NCBI RefSeq assembly: GCF_001618865.1
Contig: NZ_CP015136.1
Coordinates: 3,073,001-3,137,000 of the forward strand
Source of the DNA: Luteitalea pratensis
GTDB taxonomy: Bacteria; Acidobacteriota; Vicinamibacteria; Vicinamibacterales; Vicinamibacteraceae
DNA length: 64,000 nucleotides
Direction: 5' to 3'
The position numbers and the translations under genes are program-made. A model generated the notes under the pieces. That model did no database searches, was not told where the DNA came from, and saw only the letters and a program-made list of their open reading frames with translations. Positions 38,405 through 46,628 of this stretch are shown piece after piece. Numbering within the stretch: the stretch's first letter is position 1; every line of letters starts with the position of its first letter.

Positions 38405-39982
38405 ATGCCTGAGTACCTGTCGCCAGGAGTCCACATCGACGAGATCGAACCGGGGCCGCGGCCGATCGAAGGCGTGCCCACGAGCACCGCAGGCTGTCTG
38501 GGAGAAACGGCGCGTGGCCCGCTGGAACCCCGTCTGATCACCGGGTTCGAGGAGTTCAAGCGGATCTACGGCGGCTATCTGTCGGTGGACATCTCGACGC
38601 TGCCGTTTGCCGTGGAGGGGTTCTTCATGAACGGCGGCCGGCGCATGCTGGTGGCCCGGATCGCGGCGGCCGATGCGGTCGCCGCGCTCGGCGATCACGA
38701 CGGGACTCTCCGCCTGTCGGCCATCGGCCCGGGCGACTGGGGCAACCGCATCGCCGTCAAGATCGAGCCGGGCAGTCTCCAGATCGCGGGGCAGCCGGCC
38801 ACGCACTTCAAGCTCACCGCGATGTGTTGGGACGTGGCGCCGCCAACCGATCCGCCGATCGATCCGACGGCGGCCGAACACGTCACCAATTCCGACCGTC
38901 GCGAGCCGACCCTGCTCGAAATCTACGACAACCTCGTGGCCGACCCGGACTCGGTCGACTTCTACGAAAGACGCCTCAACGGCAGCTCCAGCCTGCTGCG
39001 GGCCCAGCGTCTGGCGCCCGGCGTCCCGCAGCCACTGGCGCTGGTGATGCTGGCAAGTCTCGGCAATGCCGGCGCAAACGGATCGGCAGTGACGGTCCTC
39101 GACTATCGCGGCCGCGAGCTGCCGCCGCTCCCCGACAGCACGGCCTATAAGACCGGCCTGCAGGGCTTCGCACAGATCGACGAGATCGCCATCCTCATCG
39201 CGCCTGCTCATCACGTCATCCCCAACCTGACGACCGAGATCATCGCGCATTGCACGTTGCTGCGCGATCGGTTCGCCATCCTGCACTCCGCGCCGGGGAC
39301 CGACACGCTGGCCAACATCACCGCGATCCGCCCGCCGCAAGACACCGCGTTCGCTGCGTTCTACTTCCCGTGGATCAATGTGTTCAACCCGTTGATCGAT
39401 CAGGACTCGTTGGTACCGCCGTCGGGCCATATCGCGGGCATCTACGCAAAGACCGACGTCGAACGCGGCGTGTTCAAGGCCCCGGTCAACGAGATCGTGG
39501 TCGGCGCGCGGTCGCTCGAATTCCAGATCAACAATCAGCAGCAGGACATACTCAACGCGCACGGTGTCAACTGCGTGCGCCTGTTCCCGTCGCGCGGCAT
39601 TCTCGTATGGGGCGCGAGAACCGCCTCGAGCAACAGTCAGTGGAGATACATCTCGGTGCGTCGTCTGCTCCTGTTCCTGGGTGAGTCGATCGACGAGGGC
39701 ACGCAGTGGGTCGTGTTCGAGCCGAACGACGAGCGGCTATGGGCGCGTGTGAAACAGGCCATCACGCAGTTCCTGGGCAGCCAGTGGCGGAGCGGTGCTC
39801 TGATGGGCGCGACACAGCAGGAGGCCTTCTTCGTGACGATTGATCGCACGACGATGACTCAGGACGACATCGACAATGGCCGCTTGATTTGCCTCATCGG
39901 CGTCGCCCCGTTGAAGCCGAAGGAGTTCGTCATGTTCCGCCTCGCGCGGCTCAAGGACGGCTCCGAGATAACCGAGTTCTGA
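38405..39982 (+). CDS. Contractile tail sheath protein (phage/eCIS type), solitary
   Basis: The ATG at 38405, with GGAG 10 bases upstream, gives 525 residues. The N-terminus M-P-E-Y-L-S-P-G-V-H-I-D-E-I-E and the block G-V-P-T-S-T-A-G-C-L-G-E-T are the hallmark start of phage tail sheath and extracellular contractile injection system sheath proteins. The C-terminal subtilisin-like sheath domain has C-V-R-L-F-P-S-R-G-I-L-V-W-G-A-R-T and ends with F-V-M-F-R-L-A-R-L. Sheath subunits surround an inner tube and contract to drive it through a membrane. No tube, baseplate, spike or ATPase gene lies within this window. IS relics flank it at 38001-38390 and 40012-40256. The frame is clean throughout. 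Confidence 0.9.
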   Translation: MPEYLSPGVHIDEIEPGPRPIEGVPTSTAGCLGETARGPLEPRLITGFEEFKRIYGGYLSVDISTLPFAVEGFFMNGGRRMLVARIAAADAVAALGDHDGTLRLSAIGPGDWGNRIAVKIEPGSLQIAGQPATHFKLTAMCWDVAPPTDPPIDPTAAEHVTNSDRREPTLLEIYDNLVADPDSVDFYERRLNGSSSLLRAQRLAPGVPQPLALVMLASLGNAGANGSAVTVLDYRGRELPPLPDSTAYKTGLQGFAQIDEIAILIAPAHHVIPNLTTEIIAHCTLLRDRFAILHSAPGTDTLANITAIRPPQDTAFAAFYFPWINVFNPLIDQDSLVPPSGHIAGIYAKTDVERGVFKAPVNEIVVGARSLEFQINNQQQDILNAHGVNCVRLFPSRGILVWGARTASSNSQWRYISVRRLLLFLGESIDEGTQWVVFEPNDERLWARVKQAITQFLGSQWRSGALMGATQQEAFFVTIDRTTMTQDDIDNGRLICLIGVAPLKPKEFVMFRLARLKDGSEITEF

Positions 39983-40011
39983 CGCTCGGGCCGATGCGCC
40001 ACGGCCGACCG

Positions 40012-40256
40012 CGGCATTGGTGCACAGCGCGGGCCGCCCGATAATAGCCCGAGGCCTTCTGCCATTGACGCGGCCCGAGCGTTTCCACGTCGTTGATCGT
40101 GCCTCGGGCCTGCCAAGCGCGGTCATCCGATCCAGCACACGACAGGCACGGCTCGCCTCGACGCTCCGGCCACGCCGATTCCGGGCGCGATGGATCAGTC
40201 GGTGACAAGGCTGTGGGTTGGGGAATGCCAGTCCAGTGTCGAGCCATGCACCAACG
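40012..40256. mobile_element. IS5-family relic with inverted internal pieces
   Basis: A degenerate left terminal repeat (GGCATTGGTGCA) starts at 40012. The right part with the terminal repeat ends near 40256. Between them, 40050-40190 is the reverse complement of two transposase segments (corresponding to about 36915-36965 and 37055-37105 of the main copy). At least one inversion and several deletions have occurred. Confidence 0.65.
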
Positions 40257-40258
40257 AC

Positions 40259-41261
40259 TCACTTCGTCGGCACGAGGCGCTTCAGTTCATCGAACCAATG
40301 CTGCACGACGACTACGTTGTCAGGTGTGAGGGTCACCCCGTCGCCGCGGCTTTGCTTGAGCATCAGGAATCGCCCATCAGGGGCGACGTCGAACATGGTC
40401 GGTCCGCCGATGAATAGGTACGGACCTTCGAACAACTTCTCCGGTGTTCCCCAGTCGGCGGGCGTCGCGCCGCGCACGGCCACGGCCATCACCGCTTGCC
40501 CCTTGCGATAGAACAGCGTTTGGCTGTTTCTGCCCCACACCGGTTCCTCCCCGCCGCCCGTCGAGAGCGACCATCGCGCAGTCGAGACGGAAGATGCGGC
40601 GGCCGGCCAACATCTCGAAGAGCACGCAGCCGAACGCCCATACGTCGCTCCGCCTGTCAGCCTGGTGCTTCGCCTGCTCGGGGCTCATGTACGCAGCCGT
40701 GCCCAGAATGACGCCGATCCCCGTGATGGCTGGACTGGTGAGGGTCGGCGACTGAGAGGCGTCGATCACCCCACGCGCCGAATCGAGTGCCTTCGCTAAT
40801 CCGAAATCCAGCACTTTCACGGTGCCATCGGGACGGAGTTTGATGTTGGCCGGCTTGAGGTCGCGATGAATGATGCCCAGGTCGTGAGCAGCTTCGAGGG
40901 CATCCGCGATCTGCCTCGCGATTGGCACCGCCTCGTCGACCGGGATGGGGCCTCTTGCTATGCGTTCCGCGAGGTCCTCACCCTCGACCAGTTCCATCAC
41001 GAGCGCGGACACCCCCCCCACTTTCCTCCAGGCCGTAGATACCCGCGATGTTTGGATGATTCAGTGAGGCGAGGACTTCCGCTTCGCGTTGAAACGCGCG
41101 AGCCGGTCGGCATCCGCCGCAACGGAAGGCGGCAGGATCTTGATGGCGACCTGGCGCTTCAGCTTGGTGTCGGTGGCCCGATAGACCTGCCCCATCCCGC
41201 CCTCACCGAGCAGGGCGATGACTTCGTAGACGCCGAGACGGGTGCCGGGAGCGAGTGCCAA
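40259..41261 (-). pseudogene. Ser/Thr protein kinase, collapsed
   Basis: From a TTG near 41261 the text is [14 protein letters not shown] with the P-loop [35 protein letters not shown] and M-S-P-E-Q-A-K. Single-base indels near 41090 and in the G-run near 41020 break the frame. After the kinase block F-E-M-L-A-G-R-R-I-F the sequence jumps to the last 90 residues of the usual C-terminal propeller (G-T-P-E-K-L-F-E-G-P-Y and V-V-V-Q-H-W-F-D-E-L). Membrane helix and most propeller blades are gone. Acidobacteria carry many such membrane kinases. Confidence 0.75.
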
Positions 41262-41653
41262 GAGTGACGCGATTATATGGGGGGACGGTCTTCGGTATGC
41301 GCCGTTTGGCAACAACGGCGTCCTCCGTGCAGCGTCCGTCACCCATCGCGTCCGTCTGACTACCGACAGCGGGCGAGGGCGGAGTTGAGCTACTGCTCAT
41401 GTCCTTCTGATCACGAGCGTTCCGGACTCACGACTTGAGCGTGAAGGCCGAGTAGCCGGACCGCACCGTCGGCGAATGGAAGGACATGATCATGTCTGGC
41501 GCCGCCCGCCCCACAACCACCCATCCCGTGCCTGCTTGAGACGAAATCGACGTGATGCGTGCCGATGGTTCGGACGAGCGGGCGTTGACCGACGACGCGT
41601 TTGAAGAAGGGACGCCCGCGTGGCGACCGATGCGGAAATGGCCTCGCCGCGCA
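41262..41653. other. Intergenic stretch without recognised gene
   Basis: Between the kinase relic and the hydrolase gene, no open frame with family likeness was found. It should include the former kinase promoter. Confidence 0.4.
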
Positions 41654-42478
41654 TCAACCGTTACGCTGACGAACGATGAAGTTCCGTACGAGCTCCGCGA
41701 CGACTTGCGGTTGCTGTAGCGGCATCATGTGCGTCGTGCCGGGGACGTAGGCCATCTCCGCGTGGGGGAGCAGACGCCTGGCCAGTTCCGTGACTTGTGC
41801 CGCGAGCGGGCCCAGCGTGTGGCTGTCGTCGCCTTCCAGGAGGAGCACCGGCTGTCTCACCTGCGCCGCGTCGTCCTCCGTGAAGGTGGAGGCGACGACT
41901 GACCGGACTTCGTCGCGAAAGAAGAAGGACGACTGCTGCACGGCCTCGTGCACGCCCGCCTCCCCCAAGCTCGCCTGCATCACCGGGCGGTGCTGATCCC
42001 CGCAGACGCCGCTCATGAACGTGTCGAACGCGAGTGCGATGTCGCCGGAGGCGAACGCCTGCATCGCCGGCCCGACGATGTGTTCGGCGAGATGGGCACT
42101 GGCAGGGACGGCGAAGCCGCCGACCGGGGCCGGCTCGAGCAGGACCAGGCTGGCGACCAAGTCGGGGCGCTGCAGCGCGAGTGCCAGGCCAATCTGGCAG
42201 CTGGACGAATGCCCGACGAAATGCAGTTTCGCGATACCGAGGCGGTCGGCCAGGCTGGCTAGATGGGCCGCGTGCGTCGCCATCGGCACATGCTCGGGCA
42301 CGTGCTCGCCATAGCCCGCGCGACGGACGTTGATGACGCGGAATTGATCGAGGGCGGCTGACTGGCTCACCGGCAGGAACCAGCCGCTGAACACGCCCGC
42401 GTGCACGAGAAACACCGCCGCGCCCTGACCCGTGTCCGAGTAGCCCAGATCCGTACCGTCCACCGTAAAGGAGTGCAT
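41654..42478 (-). CDS. Alpha/beta hydrolase
   Basis: From the ATG at 42478 the protein has 274 residues. The oxyanion region reads A-V-F-L-V-H-A-G-V-F-S-G-W. The nucleophile elbow is F-V-G-H-S-S-S-C-Q-I, a G-x-S-x-S variant of the usual G-x-S-x-G. The acid is probably the Asp in L-L-L-E-G-D-D-S-H-T, and the catalytic His is in V-P-G-T-T-H-M-M-P. No signal peptide is present. The function is a small-molecule esterase or similar, unspecified. It is divergent from the winged-helix regulator at 42625, with 146 bases between, so that regulator may control it. The frame is open upstream of 42478 but carries no motif there. Confidence 0.8.
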   Translation of the reverse strand: MHSFTVDGTDLGYSDTGQGAAVFLVHAGVFSGWFLPVSQSAALDQFRVINVRRAGYGEHVPEHVPMATHAAHLASLADRLGIAKLHFVGHSSSCQIGLALALQRPDLVASLVLLEPAPVGGFAVPASAHLAEHIVGPAMQAFASGDIALAFDTFMSGVCGDQHRPVMQASLGEAGVHEAVQQSSFFFRDEVRSVVASTFTEDDAAQVRQPVLLLEGDDSHTLGPLAAQVTELARRLLPHAEMAYVPGTTHMMPLQQPQVVAELVRNFIVRQRNG

Positions 42479-42624
42479 GCGCGGACTGTAGCCGCAAACG
42501 CGCCGTTCTCCCGCCTTCACACGGCTTGCATCTTCCTGCACGGCTAACCTACAGTCCGCCAGCGACTTGTACGACTGGCTGCCGTGCGGGCCGCCGGCGA
42601 TCGCGGTGATTCTGAGGTGAGCGC

Positions 42625-43941
42625 ATGGCACAGTGGCGTTTCGGTGTCTTCGAAGTCGACGCGGCTTCCGGCGAGCTCCGCAAGCGCGGCTCCCGCATGG
42701 CATTGCGCGACCAGCCCCTTCGGGTGCTGCTGACATTGCTCGAGCAGGCCGGCCGGGTCGTGTCTCGAGACCAGCTCCGCGTGCTGCTCTGGCCCGACCA
42801 GACATACGGCGACTTCGACGACGGCATCAACAAGGCGATCAGCGAGCTTCGCCGGACCCTCGGGGATTCGCTGGTCAGCCCGCGCTTTGTCGAGACGATC
42901 ACGAAACGCGGCTATCGCTTCATCTGTCCCGTTCAGTGCGAGACCGGTGCCGGAGCCGCCGGGACGCTCGCGCCCGTACTTGCCGACGCTCGCCTGGCCT
43001 ATGCCACTGGCCGTTACTTGTGGAATCGCCGGACGACGCCGGACCTGTACCAGAGCATTGGCTACTTCGAGCAGACCGTGGAACTCGACCCCGTATCGGG
43101 TCTGGGGGACGCGGGACTCGCGGACGCGCATGCCTTGCTCGGCATCTGGGGCATGCGTGACCCGCACACGGCATTCGCGGCCAGTCGGCAGGCGGCGCTG
43201 CGAGCGTTGAAGCTGGCACCGGACCTCGCCGAAGCACACACGGCGTATGCCGAGGTCCTGAAAGGCTACGAGTGGGACTGGACCAGCGCAGAACGACACT
43301 ACAGGCGCGCGTTGGCCCTGCGTCCGGACTACGCCACCGCTCACCAGTGGTACGCACAGTTGCTGGCGAGCCTCGGTCGCCACGCCGACGCCATTCGGCA
43401 CGTCGAGCGCGCGCGGCATGCCGATCCCGCGTCGCCCGCGATCACGGCCTTCGCCCCATACATCTACCTGGCGGCCCGGCAATACGAGCGGGCGGTGCAA
43501 CATGCGCAACGGGCGGTCACGCTGGAGCCGCTCGCACCACTCACACATCTGTATCTGGGGCGGGCGTACCTGTGTGCCAACCGACACGCTGAAGCCGTCA
43601 CCAGCCTGCGGCGTGCGCGAGCGCTCGGCGGTCCGGAGGGATTGTGGGAGGCCGCGCTCTGCTTTGCGGAAGCGCGTGCAGGCGACCTCTCTGCCGCGCG
43701 CGTGACGGTCTCAGGTCTCGTCGATCGGGCACGACACGCGTACGTGTCTCCATTCGACCTGGGCATCGCCTTCACCGGGATCGGCGATCATGACGCCGCG
43801 TTGTCCTACCTCGAACGTGCCGTGCAAGAGCGCGTCATGCGCGTCATCATGCTCGGCGATCCGGAGTTCGACCGCTTGCGGGCAGACGCACGGTACGTTC
43901 GCCTGCTGAAGACCGTGCAGCTACCACTGCCATGTCACTGA
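42625..43941 (+). CDS. Winged-helix regulator with TPR region
   Basis: The 438-residue protein has an OmpR/PhoB-type winged helix at residues 3-95 (F-G-V-F-E-V-D-A-A-S-G-E-L-R and T-K-R-G-Y-R-F-I-C-P). About nine TPR-like units follow from residue 115 to the C-terminus (for example H-Y-R-R-A-L-A-L-R-P-D-Y-A and A-V-Q-H-A-Q-R-A-V-T-L). Unlike the regulator at 16477, no membrane helix or TolB-like domain is obvious, so it is probably cytoplasmic. The TPR face likely binds a protein or small ligand. It is divergent from the alpha/beta hydrolase gene, its nearest candidate target. Confidence 0.82.
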   Translation: MAQWRFGVFEVDAASGELRKRGSRMALRDQPLRVLLTLLEQAGRVVSRDQLRVLLWPDQTYGDFDDGINKAISELRRTLGDSLVSPRFVETITKRGYRFICPVQCETGAGAAGTLAPVLADARLAYATGRYLWNRRTTPDLYQSIGYFEQTVELDPVSGLGDAGLADAHALLGIWGMRDPHTAFAASRQAALRALKLAPDLAEAHTAYAEVLKGYEWDWTSAERHYRRALALRPDYATAHQWYAQLLASLGRHADAIRHVERARHADPASPAITAFAPYIYLAARQYERAVQHAQRAVTLEPLAPLTHLYLGRAYLCANRHAEAVTSLRRARALGGPEGLWEAALCFAEARAGDLSAARVTVSGLVDRARHAYVSPFDLGIAFTGIGDHDAALSYLERAVQERVMRVIMLGDPEFDRLRADARYVRLLKTVQLPLPCH

Positions 43942-43984
43942 CTGCGCCACCCCGGATTCGAACAGGCATTCAAGGACTCGCTGC

Positions 43985-44060
43985 GACCGAACCGGACCCA
44001 CGCAGCGCTACATGCACCTGAGCCCGGCCGCATTGGTCGCGCGCCTGGATGGATGCGCCG
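43985..44060 (+). pseudogene. Tyrosine recombinase (integrase) C-terminal relic
   Basis: The frame reads T-Q-R-Y-M-H-L-S-P-A-A-L, matching the end of phage-type integrases where the catalytic Tyr sits in T-x-R-Y-x-H-L-S. Nothing of the Arg/His active-site regions remains upstream. The match is short, so the call is tentative. Confidence 0.4.
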
Positions 44061-44243
44061 AGGTATTCCCGGCTCTGATCGGCGCTGCTGCCGCGTGGCT
44101 GGGCTTGGCCGTCCGCTCCGCGTCCGGGTCGTTGCGCGATCCGCGGCGACAATGGCTCCTCCAGCGTGCAACGGCGGCCTTCATCCGATTACTCATCGCA
44201 CTCCCCCGGTTGAACACCACTGACCGGGGCGCCCGCAGAGGGT
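44061..44243. other. Stretch without recognised gene
   Basis: No family-like frame was found between the integrase-like relic and the IS terminus. Confidence 0.3.
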
Positions 44244-44261
44244 GAGCCATGCACCAACGCC
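44244..44261 (+). mobile_element. IS5-family right terminal repeat only
   Basis: GAGCCATGCACCAACGCC here equals the right terminus of the other copies, but the preceding sequence does not match the element. It is a minimal relic. Confidence 0.55.
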
Positions 44262-44282
44262 GCTATGCGCTGGCTTCCAGGA

Positions 44283-44535
44283 CTACTTCTTCGGCCGGTA
44301 GACAATCAGGGTCGCGCTTCGGGTGGCCGGATAGAGACTACCGTCGAAGCCGATGCCGAGTTGGTGGGACCGGCCGGGGATGCGGCCCAGCATCTTGCCG
44401 GTCTTCATGTCGAAGTGCACGACTTGGAACTCCTCGTCGAGTGAAACGTCCTTCGGGTGTACCGCCGCCCACGTGATCCCGGCGTGGCGAGCAGTGTCGA
44501 GCTCGGGCGTTCGCCAACGCAGGCTCCCCGGGCAT
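44283..44535 (-). pseudogene. Six-bladed beta-propeller protein, C-terminal relic
   Basis: The minus strand reads Q-V-V-H-F-D-M-K-T-G-K-M-L-G, then G-R-S-H-Q-L-G-I-G-F-D-G and S-L-Y-P-A-T, ending V-Y-R-P-K-K at TAG 44285-44283. This is like the last blade of NHL/PHM-lyase-like propeller proteins. No start or earlier blades are found; sequence to the right of 44535 is unrelated. Confidence 0.5.
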
Positions 44536-44733
44536 TCGTTAGTGTCTACAGCAGATACCTACCTGCTCAGGGGATTGGCCAGGCAGCTCACAGGTCACAT
44601 CCTGAGAGTCACTCTTGTCCCGGCGCGCCCAAAGCGCGCCGACTCCGCAAGGCGCAGGCAAACCACGAGGGAGCGTCGCGTCCACGCACCCGGCGCTCGT
44701 CAGGAAGGCTCGGCACCGTTCGAGGAGCAAGTC

Positions 44734-45282
44734 ATGAACCAACGAAACAACAGGACACGGCGGATCGCGCTGGCGGCGGCTCTCTTCACAGCGGCGTGGA
44801 CGGTCGATGCGAGGAACCCGCAGGTCCAATGCCAGGGGCAGGCGAAAAGCATCGCCGCCGTGACGAAGCCTGCCGGACACGTGATTACCACGCCGTATTC
44901 CGACACGTTGACTCTACAGCCGCTGCTCTCGACCACCATCCACACCGAAGCAGACGGCTGTGTGATCGCGAGCCTCAGCGGGCAGGTCAGAATCACCGAC
45001 AACTTCGTCGTGTTCCAGGTGCGTATCGACGGCGTGCCCCTGCAAGGTCAGTCGCCGCTGATCGGTTTCACCACACCGGTGGTGTTCGTCGCCATCGACG
45101 CCAGTACCGTCAACGATGACGAGCAGTTCATCGATCCCACCAAGGCGGTCGCGTTCAATTTCTTTGGGAGCCTTCCACGCGGCTCTCACCTCGTCGAAGT
45201 TCTGGGCGCAGGTGGCAGCGCCATCGCCGCGGAGAACCCGCCCACCGCGACACATCTCGTGCTGACCCTGGTGCATCGCTAG
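44734..45282 (+). CDS. Secreted protein of unknown function
   Basis: GGAG lies 8 bases before the ATG at 44734; the protein has 182 residues with a signal peptide ending near V-D-A-R-N. The mature part has two Cys (V-Q-C-Q-G and D-G-C-V-I-A) that may form a disulfide. It has long alternating strands such as F-V-V-F-Q-V-R-I-D-G-V-P-L and V-V-F-V-A-I-D-A-S, and a C-terminal S-H-L-V-E-V-L-G-A-G-G-S-A-I. The pattern suggests a beta-sandwich. No known family was recognised. The next gene on the same strand, 34 bases away, encodes another exported unknown protein, so they probably form an operon. Confidence 0.65.
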   Translation: MNQRNNRTRRIALAAALFTAAWTVDARNPQVQCQGQAKSIAAVTKPAGHVITTPYSDTLTLQPLLSTTIHTEADGCVIASLSGQVRITDNFVVFQVRIDGVPLQGQSPLIGFTTPVVFVAIDASTVNDDEQFIDPTKAVAFNFFGSLPRGSHLVEVLGAGGSAIAAENPPTATHLVLTLVHR

Positions 45283-45316
45283 TGGGTGAGTGCCAGACCT
45301 CAGATGAGGAGGTCCC

Positions 45317-45925
45317 ATGAAGAGACTGATGCAGTTGCTCGTCGCCTCAGCAGGAATACTGCTACTGGCGCTCACGCTGATCGCCAGCAACACGGGCCAG
45401 GTCATCGGCCAGTCCCTCAAGCCGCAACTGGTCGAGGTGATCAACAGCGAGGCGAGACCAGTACCGGTGGCCGCGGTCCCGGTCGCGGCCGACTACGTGA
45501 CGCTCGAAAATGATTTCGGCGAACCCGGAGACTGCCCGTTCGGGACGTCGACCCAACGGATTCTTCCGGATGGTACGAGAGTGCCGTTTGCCGTGCCGCG
45601 CGGACGGGTGCTGGTGCTGACCGACATGCAGGGCGTCGTCAGCGCAAGCTTTCCCGCCGTCTGGAGCTCCTCGCACGTCGGCCTCATCGCCACCATGCGC
45701 GCTACGATTCAGGGCGTCGGACAGACGCAGTCGTTCGAAGCACGTGCGCAACTCAATGCCGCCGGCGCGTCGGCGCAGGCGCTGGCGTTGGAGAGCCACC
45801 TGCAATCGGGTGTCGTGGCCGGGCCCGGTGCGATCGTGTGTCTCGGCGCCTCTGTGGGCAAACCCAATAGCAGTTTCACAGCGAATGCACAGGCGCGGCT
45901 GCAAGGCTATTTGATGAACCAGTGA
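45317..45925 (+). CDS. Secreted or membrane-anchored protein of unknown function
   Basis: GGAGG lies before the ATG at 45317; the protein has 202 residues. A strong hydrophobic stretch (about 6-25) acts as signal or anchor. The mature protein carries C-P-F-G-T-S-T-Q-R-I-L-P-D-G-T, V-L-V-L-T-D-M-Q-G and a long small-residue region, plus G-A-I-V-C-L-G-A-S near the end; two Cys could pair. The text suggests mostly beta structure, like its upstream neighbour at 44734, but the two are not obvious duplicates. Function unknown. A duplicated scrap of the 16477 regulator lies shortly after the stop. Confidence 0.65.
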   Translation: MKRLMQLLVASAGILLLALTLIASNTGQVIGQSLKPQLVEVINSEARPVPVAAVPVAADYVTLENDFGEPGDCPFGTSTQRILPDGTRVPFAVPRGRVLVLTDMQGVVSASFPAVWSSSHVGLIATMRATIQGVGQTQSFEARAQLNAAGASAQALALESHLQSGVVAGPGAIVCLGASVGKPNSSFTANAQARLQGYLMNQ

Positions 45926-45965
45926 TGCCGGCGCGGTGCCGCGATCGACCCTCAGCACGTAGGGG

Positions 45966-46034
45966 GCGGCGGAAGCGAGCTTTCGATGTGCGCTGACACT
46001 CGACCCCGGAGCGGCGCACACACACCTGACTCTC
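45966..46034 (+). repeat. 69-bp duplicate of part of the 16477 regulator gene
   Basis: The stretch equals 17902-17970 in the TPR part of the winged-helix regulator with one difference seen by eye (T for C). The similarity starts and stops sharply. There is no open frame continuing on either side, so it is a displaced fragment in the same orientation. Confidence 0.75.
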
Positions 46035-46039
46035 TGTTG

Positions 46040-46080
46040 GGCTGCGAGCCCAGCGGCCCTGTACCTCCCCGCAAGGGAGT
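46040..46080 (-). terminator. Two adjacent hairpins after a membrane-protein gene
   Basis: On the minus strand, CTCCC-TTGCG-GGGAG and GGGCT-CGC-AGCCC follow the stop at 46086 closely. A T-run is missing, so this is at best a weak terminator or a relic. Confidence 0.25.
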
Positions 46081-46085
46081 CGATC

Positions 46086-46619
46086 TCACAAACGCTGAGG
46101 GTGTCCCCGCCGCAGGGTATCTGCGCCGGCCGGGCCAGCGATGAGACGCATCGTCCCGTGGCCGAGCGCAATCCAGAGCACGTAGGTGCCGCCAACCGCG
46201 AGCACCGGTGCCATGCCAGGAGAAAAGACAATCCAGTTCGGGAACTGCGCCGCGAACGCATAGTCACGCGGCGGCCCCACAATTGCCGCCAGGACGAGAC
46301 AGACGGTGAGGCCAGCCGTCCCGAAACGTCACGCCACGGGCCACGTCACGAGATATACCGGTGCCGTCGAGATCGCGAGCCCGGCGAGAATCACGGCGCG
46401 GCCCGACACCGCTTGCACAACCGGGATGCGCCACCAATCATTCGCTTCAGCCACAGCACTCGCGACCAGACCCACGACCGCCGCTGAGACACCCCCGGCC
46501 AACGCCCCCATTACACGCCGCTGACCTGCCCGTGTGAGGTACACAACGAGGACGAGGCCCGCGGCGTACGCCCCCGTCACGACGAGCAGCTCCATCACTG
46601 TTGCCGAAGAGTTCGTCAT
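46086..46619 (-). pseudogene. Multi-pass membrane protein interrupted by one in-frame stop
   Basis: From the ATG at 46619 the frame encodes hydrophobic helices including V-V-T-G-A-Y-A-A-G-L-V-L-V-V-Y-L and V-I-L-A-G-L-A-I-S-T-A-P-V-Y-L-V. A TGA at 46331-46329 follows W-P-V-A. The same frame then continues without break for another 80 residues (R-F-G-T-A-G-L-T-V-C-L-V-L-A-A and V-L-A-V-G-G-T-Y-V-L-W-I-A) to the stop at 46086. The whole would be about 177 residues with five or so helices. A single Arg (CGA) or Trp (TGG) codon change would explain it. The family is not recognised. Confidence 0.6.
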
Positions 46620-46628
46620 CGAACCCAC

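Noticed and set aside
38165-39562. Minus-strand frame of 465 codons opposite the sheath gene
   Set aside because: Antisense shadow, starts inside the sheath gene and ends in IS-derived sequence.
38405-39982. Prophage call based on the sheath gene
   Set aside because: No other phage structural, lysis, packaging or integrase gene is nearby; the integrase-like relic at 43985 is too short and distant.
43945-43975. Possible tRNA T-arm (GGATTCGAAC) on the minus strand
   Set aside because: No pairing stem on either side and no other tRNA arms; treated as chance.
44734-45925. Treating the two exported proteins as recent duplicates
   Set aside because: Signal regions and general character are alike, but no extended alignment could be made by eye.
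46329-46331. Selenocysteine readthrough at the in-frame TGA
   Set aside because: No conserved redox context, no visible SECIS-like hairpin just after the TGA, and no selenoprotein family match; nonsense mutation is simpler.
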